Below, piece by piece: positions 9,401-18,455 of a stretch of 49,410 nt of DNA. The stretch comes from Nostocoides japonicum T1-X7 (GTDB lineage Bacteria; Actinomycetota; Actinomycetes; Actinomycetales; Dermatophilaceae). Within the stretch, counting starts at the first letter, position 1. Every line of letters begins with the position of its first letter. The translations under genes were made by a program, and so were the position numbers. The stretch spans positions 4,888,168 to 4,937,577 of the forward strand of contig NZ_HF570958.1 of assembly GCF_001046855.1 (NCBI RefSeq), written 5' to 3'. The notes under the pieces were generated by a model, which saw only the letters and a program-made list of their open reading frames with translations, was not told the origin of the DNA and did no database searches.

Positions 9401-9426
9401 GAATGACGGGACTTGAACCCGCGACC
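9401..9426 (-). other. tRNA 3'-end fragment (T-arm and acceptor), candidate attachment scar
   Basis: Read on the minus strand, GGTCGCGGGTTCAAGTCCCG with following CATTC has the form of a T-stem (GCGGG/CCCGT), the TTCAAGT loop and an acceptor strand. No D-arm or anticodon arm with a matching acceptor 5' strand lies upstream, so it is not a whole tRNA gene. Isolated tRNA 3' ends are typical remnants of integrase attachment sites. Confidence 0.5.
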
Positions 9427-9566
9427 TATCGTGTCATATATGCAACGTTTCGTCAAGCCAGGTGTCGCACGCTGTCCCGGTGGCAAGGCGGCGGAGCTCA
9501 CGGTGGACCGCGGGCTGATCCACCGGTCCGTCTCCTGGGACGGATCGGCAGATCAGCGCGGCAGGG

Positions 9567-9815
9567 TCAATTCGAACCCCGTTCCGGAACGGCCGGCTCG
9601 CGCGCCTCCGCCGCCTCTGGATCGTGCAACGCGTTCCAGTAGGGCATGAAGATGAGTTTGAGAGTCAGCCACCAGAGGTAGACGCTGACACCAGAAGAGA
9701 ACACTGCGTCGCCGATCAGTCCGTGTGCGATCTCGTTGCGGAGATTCGGGCCGATGGGTCCGCACAGCAGTGCACGAAGTTCGAACGCAAGGTCTTCTCC
9801 GAAGATGTCGACGAC
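9567..9815 (-). pseudogene. DUF4209-like C-terminal fragment
   Basis: A minus-strand frame different from that of the DUF294 protein reads RVVDIFGEDLAFELRALLCG, then PIGPNLRNEIAHGLIGD, then SVYLWWLTLKLIFMPYWN, ending TGA at 9567-9569. The NLRxxxAHG motif followed by a Trp-rich helix is characteristic of DUF4209 C-termini. Only about 80 codons remain, and the fragment joins the truncated DUF294 gene directly at about 9815. It looks like the tail of another gene brought in by deletion or element integration. Confidence 0.6.
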
Positions 9816-11193
9816 CCGTGTCGCCGTGGATCGGCCGGGCGTCCACGAGCAGCGAGGTCATGATCGCGCCCTGGTTCTTCACCGGGTCGTCCAACCAGTG
9901 GAGACCTGCGCCGCGCCACTGTGGGCCGGTCCTGGCGAACGCATTGCGGGACGCGGTGGCACCGTGCGGATCGATGGTGAGGCCACAGCCAGCGAGCAGT
10001 GCGTCGGCCCGTCCGAACATGGCCCGGCAATCGGCCCGCAGTTGCTTGTCCGGGTCGCCGGCGCAGCTCACGCCCGAGTCGATGTCGGAGCCCGGCACCG
10101 CCTCACCGCGGGCGACGCTGCCCAGGGCCAGCCAGGTGAAGTCGTCGAGGTCAGCCCATGGGTGCTCGGCCGCCACCAGCTCCAGCGCGCGTCGGACCAC
10201 CGCGTCCAGTGTGGCGGTGTAGACGGCGGTGACCTTGCTCGTCGCAAGGCCCTGTTCGAGCAGGTCCGAGACCAGTTTCGGGAGTCGGCGGCTTCGCTCG
10301 ATGAGTTCCTCAGCGGAGTCGGCCTGGCCGAGCTGTTGGCGCAGTGCGACGTCTGCTGTCGCAGCGGAGACCGCGAAGTCCGCAGGGGTGACCGCGCCCT
10401 TGACCGCCCCGGAGTGACCGAGCACGAGCAGGAATGGCTCGTCGTCGTCGAGTATCCGGATCAGTGCCGCGGCGGACGACTCCCCGCTGTGGATGCTCGG
10501 TGCGGGGTGCCGCATCACTGTCGCCGCATGGGTGCCGGGCGGCAGCCCCGCCGCGGTGACGCGAGCGTGCAGGATCTCGTCGGTGATCATCCCGTGGCTG
10601 CCGTCTAGCAGACGGACGGCGCAGCACGGAGTCCCCTCGTCGGTCATCCGTCGTGCGACGTCCTGTACGGGAACGCCGGGAGCGACGACGATCGGGTCCC
10701 GGACGACCAGTTCGTCCACGACCGCGTAGTCATGCTGGGCCGGCGTCATCTGCTCCGAGAACGCGATCTGCTCGGCCAGATACTTGGCACCCGAGCTCGA
10801 TGAGAAAGCGGCAGCGACATGGACGGCGGGGATGAGGGCGACGGTGGCCTTGGCCAGCGCCTTCGCCAACGGACCCATGGTGCGCCCGGTCAGGATCGCC
10901 GAGTACCCGAACGCGTCCCCGGCCTGGATGTACTCTCGGGGCGCGTGGCCGATCGCGCTACGGGCATTCCACAGGCCGGCGCGACCGCTGAGGACGACGT
11001 ACAGCCCTTCGATCTGCCCGCGGAACCCGTCCGCGATGACGGCCTGTGGCTTGTACTCCGCGGTCGTCGCCGAGCTGACGATCTTCGCGCATACCTCCGG
11101 TTCGAGGGAATCGAACGGCGGATGCGCGGCCAGGAACCGCTCGAGCGCACCTGGCTTCATGCCGTCACCGTCTCGAGTCGCTGCGTCAGACAC
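9816..11193 (-). pseudogene. cNMP-binding/CBS/DUF294 nucleotidyltransferase-like protein, 3'-truncated
   Basis: From GTG 11193 (AGGAG about 10 bases upstream) the protein has a cyclic-nucleotide-binding-like domain (about residues 20-140), a CBS pair (about 155-280) and a DUF294/GlnD-like nucleotidyltransferase domain with GSVARGEAVPGSDIDSGV. Homology runs to LVDARPIHGDT and then stops; the frame continues out-of-register through the DUF4209 fragment to 9553. The normal C-terminal helical domain is absent. Such proteins usually sit beside symporters or DNA polymerase III epsilon-type exonucleases; neither is present here. Confidence 0.75.
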
Positions 11194-11360
11194 GTGATCA
11201 TGACTCCTGTCGTGGTTGAAGAGCGGACGACATTCCGGGCCAGTCGATGCTGCACCGTGTCGATCGCCTCAGACGTTGTGCCAAGCCTGCGATCACGACC
11301 ATGGCCTGCGTGCCGGCGACCAGATGCAGGTTCGGCGCGGCCAAAGCGGATAGGATAGGT

Positions 11361-11373
11361 CGTACGTATGATG
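11361..11373. promoter_or_regulatory. Candidate operator upstream of the FCD regulator
   Basis: CGTACGTATGATG lies 48 bases before the GntR-type gene and shares GTATGATG with the motifs at 13564-13580 and 19072-19085. Autoregulation is an inference from the shared core only. Confidence 0.35.
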
Positions 11374-11420
11374 CTCGTCATGCTCGCGTGACGGCACCGA
11401 GCGGGAGGGCAGGGTGACAG

Positions 11421-12203
11421 ATGGCTGTGCCGGCTGAGGTGAAGGTGGGCTGGGGCAGCATCGCCTCCAGAATTGGGGATCTCAAGAGCGATCGGGTGGC
11501 GGCTGTCCTGGAGCAGCAGATCCTGACCGGATCGTTGGCCCCTGGCACAGTGCTTCCGACAGAGCCTGAATTGCGTGAGCTTCTTGGTGTGAGCCGGACG
11601 GTCATTCGTGACGCTGTGCGGACTCTGACGGCACGCGGGTTGCTCACGGTGCGGCAGGGCCGCGGCACGGTGGTTGCCGAACCTACCGACGATGCGTTCT
11701 CGGAGGCCATGGTTGCCTTGCTGGCCCGCTCGAAGGTGACGATGCGGGACGTGATGCATGCCCGCGAAACCATCGAGGCGATGATTGCTGGGCTGGCGGC
11801 CACCGCCGCGACTGCCGAGGATTGGCGGGATCTCGAGAGGACTTACGAGGATCTGCGGACGGCCGTGCTCAACGGAGAGTCCGACCGAGCCAATCGGGCG
11901 CACGTGGCATTCCATGCTGGAATCTTGCGCGCCGCTCATCAGCCTGTTCTTGCGTTGATGCTCACTCCGATGAGTGAGCTCGCGGCTCTCACGGGCGTCG
12001 CGTCGATCCGGAGAGGTTCAATGGAGGATTGGGAGGTCGAGGCGCATCGGCCAATCATTGACGCACTGAAGGCACGTGACCCCGAAGCTGCGGAGCGCGC
12101 CATCCGGTCTCATTTTGAGATTTCCACCCGGCCATCCACGTACGAGCGTTTCCTGGATCAGCCTTTTTCTCAAGCTTATTTTTGCGATGCAACGAGCGCT
12201 TGA
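11421..12203 (+). CDS. GntR-family (FadR/FCD) transcriptional regulator
   Basis: The N-terminal winged HTH reads VAAVLEQQILTGSLAPGTVL, PTEPELRELLGVSRTVIRDA and LTARGLLTVRQGRGTVV (about residues 27-90). It is followed by an all-helical FCD ligand domain with MHARETIEAMIA and HVAFHAGILRAAH, whose acid and histidine residues bind a metal and a carboxylate effector. It is convergent with the DoeA-like gene (72-base gap) and is the likely local regulator of the ectoine-type genes; a shared promoter motif supports this. Known ectoine regulators are often MocR-type EnuR, so this would be a different solution. Confidence 0.88.
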   Translation: MAVPAEVKVGWGSIASRIGDLKSDRVAAVLEQQILTGSLAPGTVLPTEPELRELLGVSRTVIRDAVRTLTARGLLTVRQGRGTVVAEPTDDAFSEAMVALLARSKVTMRDVMHARETIEAMIAGLAATAATAEDWRDLERTYEDLRTAVLNGESDRANRAHVAFHAGILRAAHQPVLALMLTPMSELAALTGVASIRRGSMEDWEVEAHRPIIDALKARDPEAAERAIRSHFEISTRPSTYERFLDQPFSQAYFCDATSA

Positions 12204-12275
12204 GAGTGGCGCGGTCTTCTGGCTAAAAGAACTTGTCCCAACTTGGCGCAGGACTTGTCTCAGTATACCGGGTCC

Positions 12276-13457
12276 CTAATTTCTAAGATCAGGATCAAGC
12301 CGGGGAACGTTTGAAAGCAATTCAACTCCAGACGATGTGACTGCGATGGTCTCAGAGACGCTGTATCCCCAGCCGTCGAGCCACATGCCGATCATGACAT
12401 GAATGGTCATGCCGGCGCGCAGCACGGTGTGGTCCTCGGCGCGAAGGCTGATGGTTTGTTCGCCCCAGTCGGGTGGGAATCCGATGCCGACCGGGTATCC
12501 GATGCGACTCTTTTTCTCCAGGCCGTGCCGTGATATGACCTCTTGCCAGGAGGCTGCGACATCGGAGCACGCGGCTCCCTGATGGATCGTGGACAGCGCG
12601 GCGTCCAGCCCCTGGTCGACGATGCCAGCGATCCTCCGGAGCTGCTTGGGCTGGTCGCCGAGGAAGATCGTTCGTGCGACCGGTGCATGGTAACGCGCAT
12701 AACACCCGGACAGTTCGACTGCGATGGCTTGGTGGTCTTCGAATGGTTGATCGGACCAGGGGACGTGCGGGTATGCGGTGTTCGAGCCGGCCAACACCAA
12801 GGGTGGGATGGCGGTGTAGGTCCCGCCGGATGCACCGGCGCCCCGCATCTGTGCCGCGTAGATTTCGCCGACCGCGTCGCATTGCCGAGTACCTGGTTTG
12901 ATGACCTCGGCGGCTACCTCGAATACCTGCCCGGTGATTTTGCCAGCCGTTCGCATGGCATCCAGCTCTGCCGGTGATTTCACGCAACGCGCTAAATTGA
13001 CGATCCCGGGGCCAGCGGGCGAAACGATCGACGCGCCGAAGGCGTCGACGAAGGCTTGGTGCGTCCGGAGGGTGTAGTAGGGCGAGTTGGGCTCCACAGC
13101 GAGGATGTCAGAGCCCTCGAGTCGTGGACGTAGTTGTTCGGCAATCCAATCCGCCGGGTGGGTGTGGATCTGTTGGACTAACTGCTCGGAGTAGGCGAAT
13201 ACTTGATCCTCGTTCAGGATTGTTGTCTGCCACGCACTCGGAGCATCGACGGATCTGCAGAAGAACATCATCGGGTCCTGCCGAGGCACGATCAGGATCT
13301 GTGGTGCGTAGAACGAGCAGGCGTCGAAGCCCGTGAGGTAGCAAATGTTGGCAGGATCGGCAACCACCAGGCTGTCGACCTCACGCTCCAGCATCAAGGC
13401 CCTCGTGTGTTCCAGCCGGCCTGCGTATTCGTTGGCGTCGAAGAACATCGCACCCAC
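12276..13457 (-). CDS. doeA: M24-family hydrolase, ectoine hydrolase (DoeA)-like
   Basis: The 393-residue protein has the creatinase/prolidase two-domain layout: N-terminal MFFDANEYAGRLEHTRALM and CYLTGFDACSFY, and a C-terminal pita-bread domain. Features of DoeA/EutD are visible: VKSPAELDAMRTAGKI, CDAVGEIYAAQMRG, GYPVGIGFPPDWGEQT and NVP near the end. The canonical metal Asp residues of M24 peptidases are replaced in VELSGCYARYHAPVART, as in non-peptidase members. DoeA opens the ectoine ring to N-acetyl-diaminobutyrate. GTG 13457 has GGAG upstream; ATG 13448 is an alternative. It is divergent from the M20 gene. A creatinase-like activity on another amidine is the main alternative. Confidence 0.72.
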   Translation of the reverse strand: MGAMFFDANEYAGRLEHTRALMLEREVDSLVVADPANICYLTGFDACSFYAPQILIVPRQDPMMFFCRSVDAPSAWQTTILNEDQVFAYSEQLVQQIHTHPADWIAEQLRPRLEGSDILAVEPNSPYYTLRTHQAFVDAFGASIVSPAGPGIVNLARCVKSPAELDAMRTAGKITGQVFEVAAEVIKPGTRQCDAVGEIYAAQMRGAGASGGTYTAIPPLVLAGSNTAYPHVPWSDQPFEDHQAIAVELSGCYARYHAPVARTIFLGDQPKQLRRIAGIVDQGLDAALSTIHQGAACSDVAASWQEVISRHGLEKKSRIGYPVGIGFPPDWGEQTISLRAEDHTVLRAGMTIHVMIGMWLDGWGYSVSETIAVTSSGVELLSNVPRLDPDLRN

Positions 13458-13563
13458 GGTGAGGACTCCCAGATCTGGTTGATTGCCGACAGGGCAGCAG
13501 CCTCGCCGGTCCTGCCTGTCGCGGGGCGTGAGCCAAACAACGCCTCAGCGACTGGAAACATAG

Positions 13564-13580
13564 TATGTATGATGATACGA
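13564..13580. promoter_or_regulatory. Candidate operator in the M24/M20 divergent promoter
   Basis: TATGTATGATGATACGA contains a GTAT-N4-ATAC dyad (13567-13578). Its first 13 bases, TATGTATGATGAT, recur exactly at 19072-19084 before the diaminobutyrate aminotransferase. It is central in the 237-base divergent region, suited to control both genes. The FCD regulator at 11421 is the most likely ligand. Confidence 0.55.
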
Positions 13581-13694
13581 GTATGATCCCTGCCGGGCAA
13601 CTGGACCGTCGGTACCCGGACTGCCGCGGCTCAGAGACGCATCTGCTGGGGCACATGTCCCCGGCAACGAACCGTCGAGCAGATTGGCTAGTTG

Positions 13695-15005
13695 ATGGAT
13701 CGAGTACGTGCCGCGACTGGTGACGAGGAGGTCTGCCGGCTCACGGCCGAGCTGATCCGTCATGACACCACGAATCGGGGTGGTGGCGACGCAGCTGGTG
13801 AACGTGAGGCTGCTGAGTACGTGGCGGCGCTGCTTGATGAGGTTGGTATCGGCTCTGTCGCACACGAACGTGCTCCGGGGCGCACCAACCTGATCGCGCG
13901 GTGGCCGGGCAACGACCCGGCACTGCCCGCTCTCATCCTGCACGGCCATCTTGACGTAGTCCCGGCCGACGCATCGGAGTGGAGTGTGCCGCCCTTCTCC
14001 GGTGAGATCAGGGACGGGATGATCTGGGGCCGCGGGGCCGTAGACATGAAGAACATGGTCGCGATGATGGTCGCGACCGTGCGGTCGTTGGTCCGTGCAG
14101 GCTTCATCCCACGCCAAGACATCATCCTGGCGTTCTTCGCGGACGAGGAAGACAACTCGCATTACGGTGCGCGATGGCTGGTGAACAGCCGCCCCGAGGT
14201 GTTCCGGGGCGCCACGGTGGCAATCGGCGAGGTCGGCGGATTTTCGGTGGACGTGCGCGGCAACCCGGTCTTCCTGATCCAGACCGGGGAGAAGGGCATC
14301 CTGTGGATCGATGTGCGGTGCCACGGGAGGGCCACGCATGCCTCGCAGCTGAATCCGGACAACCCGGTGCACGAGCTCGCGCGCTCGATCACCCGGATCG
14401 CGGCGGAACCGTGGCCCGTGACGCTCACCAAGACAACATCCCTGCTCCTGGACGAGCTGCGGGCCACGGCCGGGCTGGCGCACGACGCGGACCCGCTGAC
14501 TGTCGCCCGGGAGGCGGGAGTCTGCGCGCAACTTGTCACGCCCGGGCTGGCGAACGTCGTCAACGGCACCCTCCTGCAGGCTGGGTACAAACAGAACGTC
14601 GTCCCGAGCGAAGCAACTGCATCGCTCGACATCAGGTTCCTCCCCGGCCAGCGCGACGCGGTGCTGAGGCGGATTCGCGAATTGGCGGGGCCGCACGCCG
14701 AAGTGATCGTGACCGATGAGGTCGACGCTGTGGAGACCGTGTTCGGCGGTCGGATCGTCGAGATCATGCGAACAAGTCTGAAAAAGTACTGCCGCTCGGC
14801 CCGCATCGCACCGTATCTCCTGCCCGCCGGCACCGATAACGCCATGCTCGCCGAACTAGGCATCAGCGGATACGGCTTCGTGCCCATGCTGCTGCCAGCC
14901 GGTTACGACTTCCCCGCCATGTTCCACGGTATCGACGAGAGAGTGCCGCTTGACGCCCTGCTCTTCGGGCAAGCAGTACTCACTGAACTGATTCGAACCT
15001 CCTAG
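13695..15005 (+). CDS. M20-family metallo-deacylase/peptidase (ArgE/DapE-like)
   Basis: Motifs of M20 enzymes appear in order: LHGHLDVVPA (metal His and Asp), GRGAVDMKN, FADEEDNSHYGA (catalytic Glu and metal Glu) and the lid domain with HATHASQLNP-type sequence, then TDNAML and FHGIDERV near the end. M20 enzymes hydrolyse N-acyl amino acids such as acetylornithine. Between a DoeA-like and a DABA-aminotransferase gene the natural inferred role is deacetylation of N-acetyl-diaminobutyrate, the step normally done by DoeB of a different family. ATG 13695 is preferred to TTG 13692. Its stop TAG lies within the CTAG duplicated by the IS701-type insertion. Confidence 0.85.
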   Translation: MDRVRAATGDEEVCRLTAELIRHDTTNRGGGDAAGEREAAEYVAALLDEVGIGSVAHERAPGRTNLIARWPGNDPALPALILHGHLDVVPADASEWSVPPFSGEIRDGMIWGRGAVDMKNMVAMMVATVRSLVRAGFIPRQDIILAFFADEEDNSHYGARWLVNSRPEVFRGATVAIGEVGGFSVDVRGNPVFLIQTGEKGILWIDVRCHGRATHASQLNPDNPVHELARSITRIAAEPWPVTLTKTTSLLLDELRATAGLAHDADPLTVAREAGVCAQLVTPGLANVVNGTLLQAGYKQNVVPSEATASLDIRFLPGQRDAVLRRIRELAGPHAEVIVTDEVDAVETVFGGRIVEIMRTSLKKYCRSARIAPYLLPAGTDNAMLAELGISGYGFVPMLLPAGYDFPAMFHGIDERVPLDALLFGQAVLTELIRTS

Positions 15006-16455
15006 TACTACAGCCGCGCTTATGGGGAGGCGGCTCGGGTCGCGTAGTGGCATCGTCGGGCGCGGGCCTGGTGGCGACGCCGCCACCGTGACCAGTCCAG
15101 GACCGCGGTGGCCTCGGGAGGCTGGTGCCAGATGAGGTGGGCGAGCAGGCGTCGGACCTCGGGCAGGGTGAGCGGGATCAGTTCCTCGGCCGGTCGGGGA
15201 GCCCCCCTTTTGCGCCCTCGGCGGTGTTGGTCTGGGCGGCGGTGATGGTGAGGAAGGCGTGGGCCAGCATCGCCAGGGTGATGTGTCGGTACCAGCTGTC
15301 GTAGCGGCGGACCTGGTACTGGTCCAGACCGACCTGACCCTTGGCGGTCTGGAAGGTCTCTTCGATCGCCCAGCGGGCGCCGGCAACCCGGACCAGCTCG
15401 CGCAGCGGGGTGCGTTCGGGGCCGTAGCACAGGTAGTAGGCCAGGTCGGTGGGGTCGCTCAGGCTGCGCCGAACCAGCAGCCAGTAGCTGTCGGTGTCCT
15501 CCAGGGGCCGGATCGCGGCCCGCGCCCAGTGATAGAGCCGCAGGCCCTTGGCGCCGTTGCCTGCGCAGATCTTCTTCCACGCCTGCGCCGGCAGCCGTGC
15601 CGCCAGCTCGTCGGCGCGTAGCTCGGCCACCTTGCTTACGCCATTGTCATTGATGATGGCGATCACCCGCTGGCTGGTCGGAACCACAAGCACGTAAGGC
15701 ATTCGGCGTTCCTCGAGCATCCGCCTCAGGCCGCCGTGCTGGCCGTAGACCTCATCGCCGGTCACCCAGTCGGCGGGCACGCCGGCGTCCAGGGCGCGGC
15801 CGATCATCCGCATCGCCAGCTCCGGTTTGGTGGCGAACTCCACCTCGTCGTCGATCCGGGCCTCGGCCCGACGCTGCGGGTCGTCGGTCCAGACCTTGGG
15901 CAGGTAGAGCTCGCGGTCCACGAACGTCCGCCCGGCCGCGGTGGTATAGCCGAGGAAGACGCCGATCTGGCAGTTCTCGATCCGGCCCGCGGTCCCCGAA
16001 TACATCCGAGCCACCCCCGCGGACTTGGTGCCCTTCTTCAAGAACCCGGTCTCATCGACCACCAGCACCCCGGCCGGATCCCCCGGTCCGGGAGCCAGGT
16101 GTTCGACCACATAGTCGCGAACGTCGTCACGGACCGCGTCGGCATCCCAGTCGGCGTAGGCCAGCAGCCGCTGCATCCCGTCCGGGATCGCCTCACCGGC
16201 CTCCTCGGCCAGGGTCCAGGAGTTCTTCCGCTCCAGCGGCGCCAACAGTCCGCGCACATAGGCCAGCACCCGCTCGCGGGGCTCCGAGCGCGCGAACCGC
16301 GGCGCAATCCGCGCATGCACCTCCGCCAGCCTCGCCGCCCAGCCCTCGACCTCCGCCACATCCACCTCATCAGTCACACAAGCAACAATTTCGGTGAATC
16401 CCAGTCTCACACAGGCGACACGCAGACAGCCCTCAAGATAAGTACGGCTGTAGTA
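15006..16455 (-). mobile_element. IS701-family insertion sequence (1450 bp) with CTAG duplication
   Basis: Terminal inverted repeats begin TACTACAGCCG at both ends (left 15006, right inverted ending 16455), with 16 of the first 18 bases matching. CTAG lies at 15002-15005 and at 16456-16459, fitting the 4-bp YTAR target typical of this family. The left CTAG supplies the TAG stop codon of the M20 gene, so the insertion left that gene intact. It separates the M20 gene from the permease. Confidence 0.9.
15020..16410 (-). pseudogene. IS701-family transposase with C-terminal frameshift
   Basis: The main frame starts at GTG 16410 and shows the DDE elements VVDETGFLKKGTKSAG, GDEVYG and WAIEETFQTAKGQVGLDQYQ. 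After AAQTNTAEGAK it runs through a run of four A and six G (minus strand, about 15204-15213) and stops early at 15178. The family C-terminus PAEELIPLTLPEVRRLLAHL continues in another frame to TAA at 15020-15022. This is either a mutation, a homopolymer sequencing error or a slippery site; without recoding the protein loses about 55 residues. Confidence 0.85.
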
Positions 16456-16624
16456 CTAGAGGCAAGGGGCGCCCCGGGGCGGCGGCCCCCATCCCCTGGA
16501 TCGCCCTTGGCCAGCCGGGACACCCGGCAACCAAGCGATGACTCGGTGATCGCAATCCATGGTTCCGCGTCCGTGCCGGGGGGTGTCCCGCGCGGCCAAG
16601 TAGGACCAGACCACATGGATCCGC

Positions 16625-16657
16625 GAGGTGAGCGCGAACTTGGGTCGCGCTCACCTC
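16625..16657. terminator. Perfect 13-bp hairpin, likely terminator
   Basis: GAGGTGAGCGCGA (16625-16637) and TCGCGCTCACCTC (16645-16657) pair perfectly around a 7-base loop. There is no T-run, as is common in actinobacteria. Before the IS701 insertion it would have stood about 165 bases after the M20 stop codon. Confidence 0.6.
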
Positions 16658-16665
16658 TTGCGATA

Positions 16666-16690
16666 GATGCTACGTATTACATATCCTGCT
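16666..16690. promoter_or_regulatory. AT-rich promoter region of the permease
   Basis: Around ATGCTACGTATTACATATCC is one of the few AT-rich patches in this area, about 130 bases before the permease start. It includes ACGTAT, resembling part of the motif before the FCD regulator (ACGTATGATG). It may be the permease promoter/operator, but I cannot place -35 and -10 boxes firmly. Confidence 0.3.
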
Positions 16691-16818
16691 CATGCTGCAG
16701 CCGATGCGACCGCCGAAATCCGATGGCCAACAAGCCGCGGGCGCGGGTTCGTCGCCCGACAACCAGCGGAACAACGCCTAGATCCGTGCACGCCTTTCAC
16801 CGAATGGAAGTAGGTCGC

Positions 16819-18369
16819 ATGACTGCGAACCCCGAACCCGACATATCGGATAGCACTCCCGATGAGGCCCTCAGCGCCGACCAGGTTGGATACAAGCAGT
16901 CGCTGGGCCGGCGGCAAGTCCAGATGATCGCCCTTGGCGGGGCCATCGGTACCGGCCTGTTCCTCGGCAGCGCCGCCAAGATGAGCAGCACGGGGCCTGC
17001 ACTGGTCGTGAGCTATCTGGTTACCGGGGCGATCGCCTATCTGCTGATGCGAGCCTTGGGCGAGCTCGTGCTGCACCGGGCCACCTCGGGCGGATTCGTC
17101 TCGTACATGCGTGAGTTCTTCGGTGAGAAGTGGGCCTTCGTCACCGGGTGGATGTACTGGCTCAGCTGGGCGCTGACCGGCGTGGCGGAACTCTCGGCTG
17201 TGGGGCTCTACGTTCAGTACTGGGTCCCAGGGATGCCCGCCTGGGCCACCGTGCTGATCGCACTGGCGGTCGTGTTGGCGGTCAATCTCCTGTCGGCGGC
17301 AGCATTCGGAGAATTCGAGTTCTGGGCCTCCCTGCTCAAGGTGGCAGCGATTGTGGTCTTCCTGGTCGTTGGTGTCGTCGTCGTCATCGCACGCGTTCAC
17401 ATCGAGGGCCACCAAGCCGGCGTCCACAATCTGTGGTCGAACCCGGGTGGCTTCTGGCCAACGACAGGCGGATTCACCTGGTACGGGCCGCTATTGGTGA
17501 TGTCGAGCGTCGTGTTCGCGTACGCGTCCATCGAGCTGGTCGGTATCGCGGCCGGTGAGATGCAGGACGCCAAACGCGAGGTCCCCAAAGCGGTCAACGC
17601 GGTGATCTTCCGGATCGCGGTCTTCTACTGCGGCTCGATCCTGCTGCTGTGTTGCATCCTGCCCACCAGCAGCTACAAACCCGGAACCAGCCCGTTCGTG
17701 ACGGTCTTCGGGGCGATGGGCATCGGCTGGATGGGCGATCTGATTCAGGCGATCCTGATCGTCGCCGCCTTGTCCAGCCTCAACTCCGGCCTGTACGCCA
17801 CCGGGCGAGTCCTGCGGAGCATGGGTGTCTCGAAAGAGGCCCCCGCGTTCACGACCAAGATGAGCCGGTCCGGGGTTCCCTTTGCGGGCATCTTGATGAC
17901 GTCCGCGATGTTCGTGCTGGGCGCATGGCTCAACGCCGTCGACGCGAACGCGTTCACTCTCGCCCTCGAGGCGACCTCGATCTGCATCGTGTTCACCTGG
18001 ACCACGATCTTCGTCTGTCAACTGAAGCTGCGGCACCTGGTCAAGAAGAAGATCGTCGAGCCGAGCAGCTTCCAGATGCCCGGATCGCCCTACACGAGCA
18101 TTGTCGGCCTCGCGTTCCTCGCCTTCGTCATCGTGGGACTGGCCATCTCGGGCTGGCAGTCCTCGCCGTCGTTCGGGGACAAGACCGACTTCATCATGGT
18201 GGTGATCGGCATCCCCGTCTTGGCGATCCTGCTCGCCCTAGGTTGGTTCGCCGTCAGGCGGGGTGTCTCGGAACACATGGGGGGGAACCTACAGTCCGTG
18301 TGGTCGACCGCCGGTCCCGACCGCGCGACCATCCCGGGCCAGACCGCGCCAGAGACAACAGGCGACTGA
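16819..18369 (+). CDS. APC-family amino acid permease (AnsP/GabP-like)
   Basis: The 516-residue membrane protein has about 12 hydrophobic segments and the amino acid permease signature GYKQSLGRRQVQMIALGGAI then GTGLFLGSA in the first helix; the ELGVL-type region VFAYASIELVGIAAGEMQDA and RVLRSMGVSKEAP are also typical. It imports an amino acid or amino-acid-like solute with protons. In this cluster ectoine or a derivative could be the substrate, which would be unusual since known ectoine importers are TRAP, ABC or BCCT type. The open frame extends far upstream through the IS, but ATG 16819 is the only start with an aligned N-terminus and has GTAGG upstream. Confidence 0.9.
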   Translation: MTANPEPDISDSTPDEALSADQVGYKQSLGRRQVQMIALGGAIGTGLFLGSAAKMSSTGPALVVSYLVTGAIAYLLMRALGELVLHRATSGGFVSYMREFFGEKWAFVTGWMYWLSWALTGVAELSAVGLYVQYWVPGMPAWATVLIALAVVLAVNLLSAAAFGEFEFWASLLKVAAIVVFLVVGVVVVIARVHIEGHQAGVHNLWSNPGGFWPTTGGFTWYGPLLVMSSVVFAYASIELVGIAAGEMQDAKREVPKAVNAVIFRIAVFYCGSILLLCCILPTSSYKPGTSPFVTVFGAMGIGWMGDLIQAILIVAALSSLNSGLYATGRVLRSMGVSKEAPAFTTKMSRSGVPFAGILMTSAMFVLGAWLNAVDANAFTLALEATSICIVFTWTTIFVCQLKLRHLVKKKIVEPSSFQMPGSPYTSIVGLAFLAFVIVGLAISGWQSSPSFGDKTDFIMVVIGIPVLAILLALGWFAVRRGVSEHMGGNLQSVWSTAGPDRATIPGQTAPETTGD

Positions 18370-18387
18370 GCCTTCCCGACCGAACCT

Positions 18388-18423
18388 GGGTGATGTGCCG
18401 GGCCGCGGCTCGGCACATCACCC
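18388..18423. terminator. Perfect 13-bp hairpin after the permease
   Basis: GGGTGATGTGCCG (18388-18400) pairs perfectly with CGGCACATCACCC (18411-18423) around a GC-rich 10-base loop. It lies between the permease stop (18369) and the CGNR gene start (18456) and has no T-run. It is a likely terminator or attenuator. Confidence 0.65.
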
Positions 18424-18455
18424 AGAAGCAACGTGAACCCGCTCCAGGTCTACTC

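Noticed and set aside
15736..16818. N-terminal extension of the APC permease through the IS701 element
   Set aside because: It reads antisense to the transposase and across the IS end; the permease family starts at 16819.
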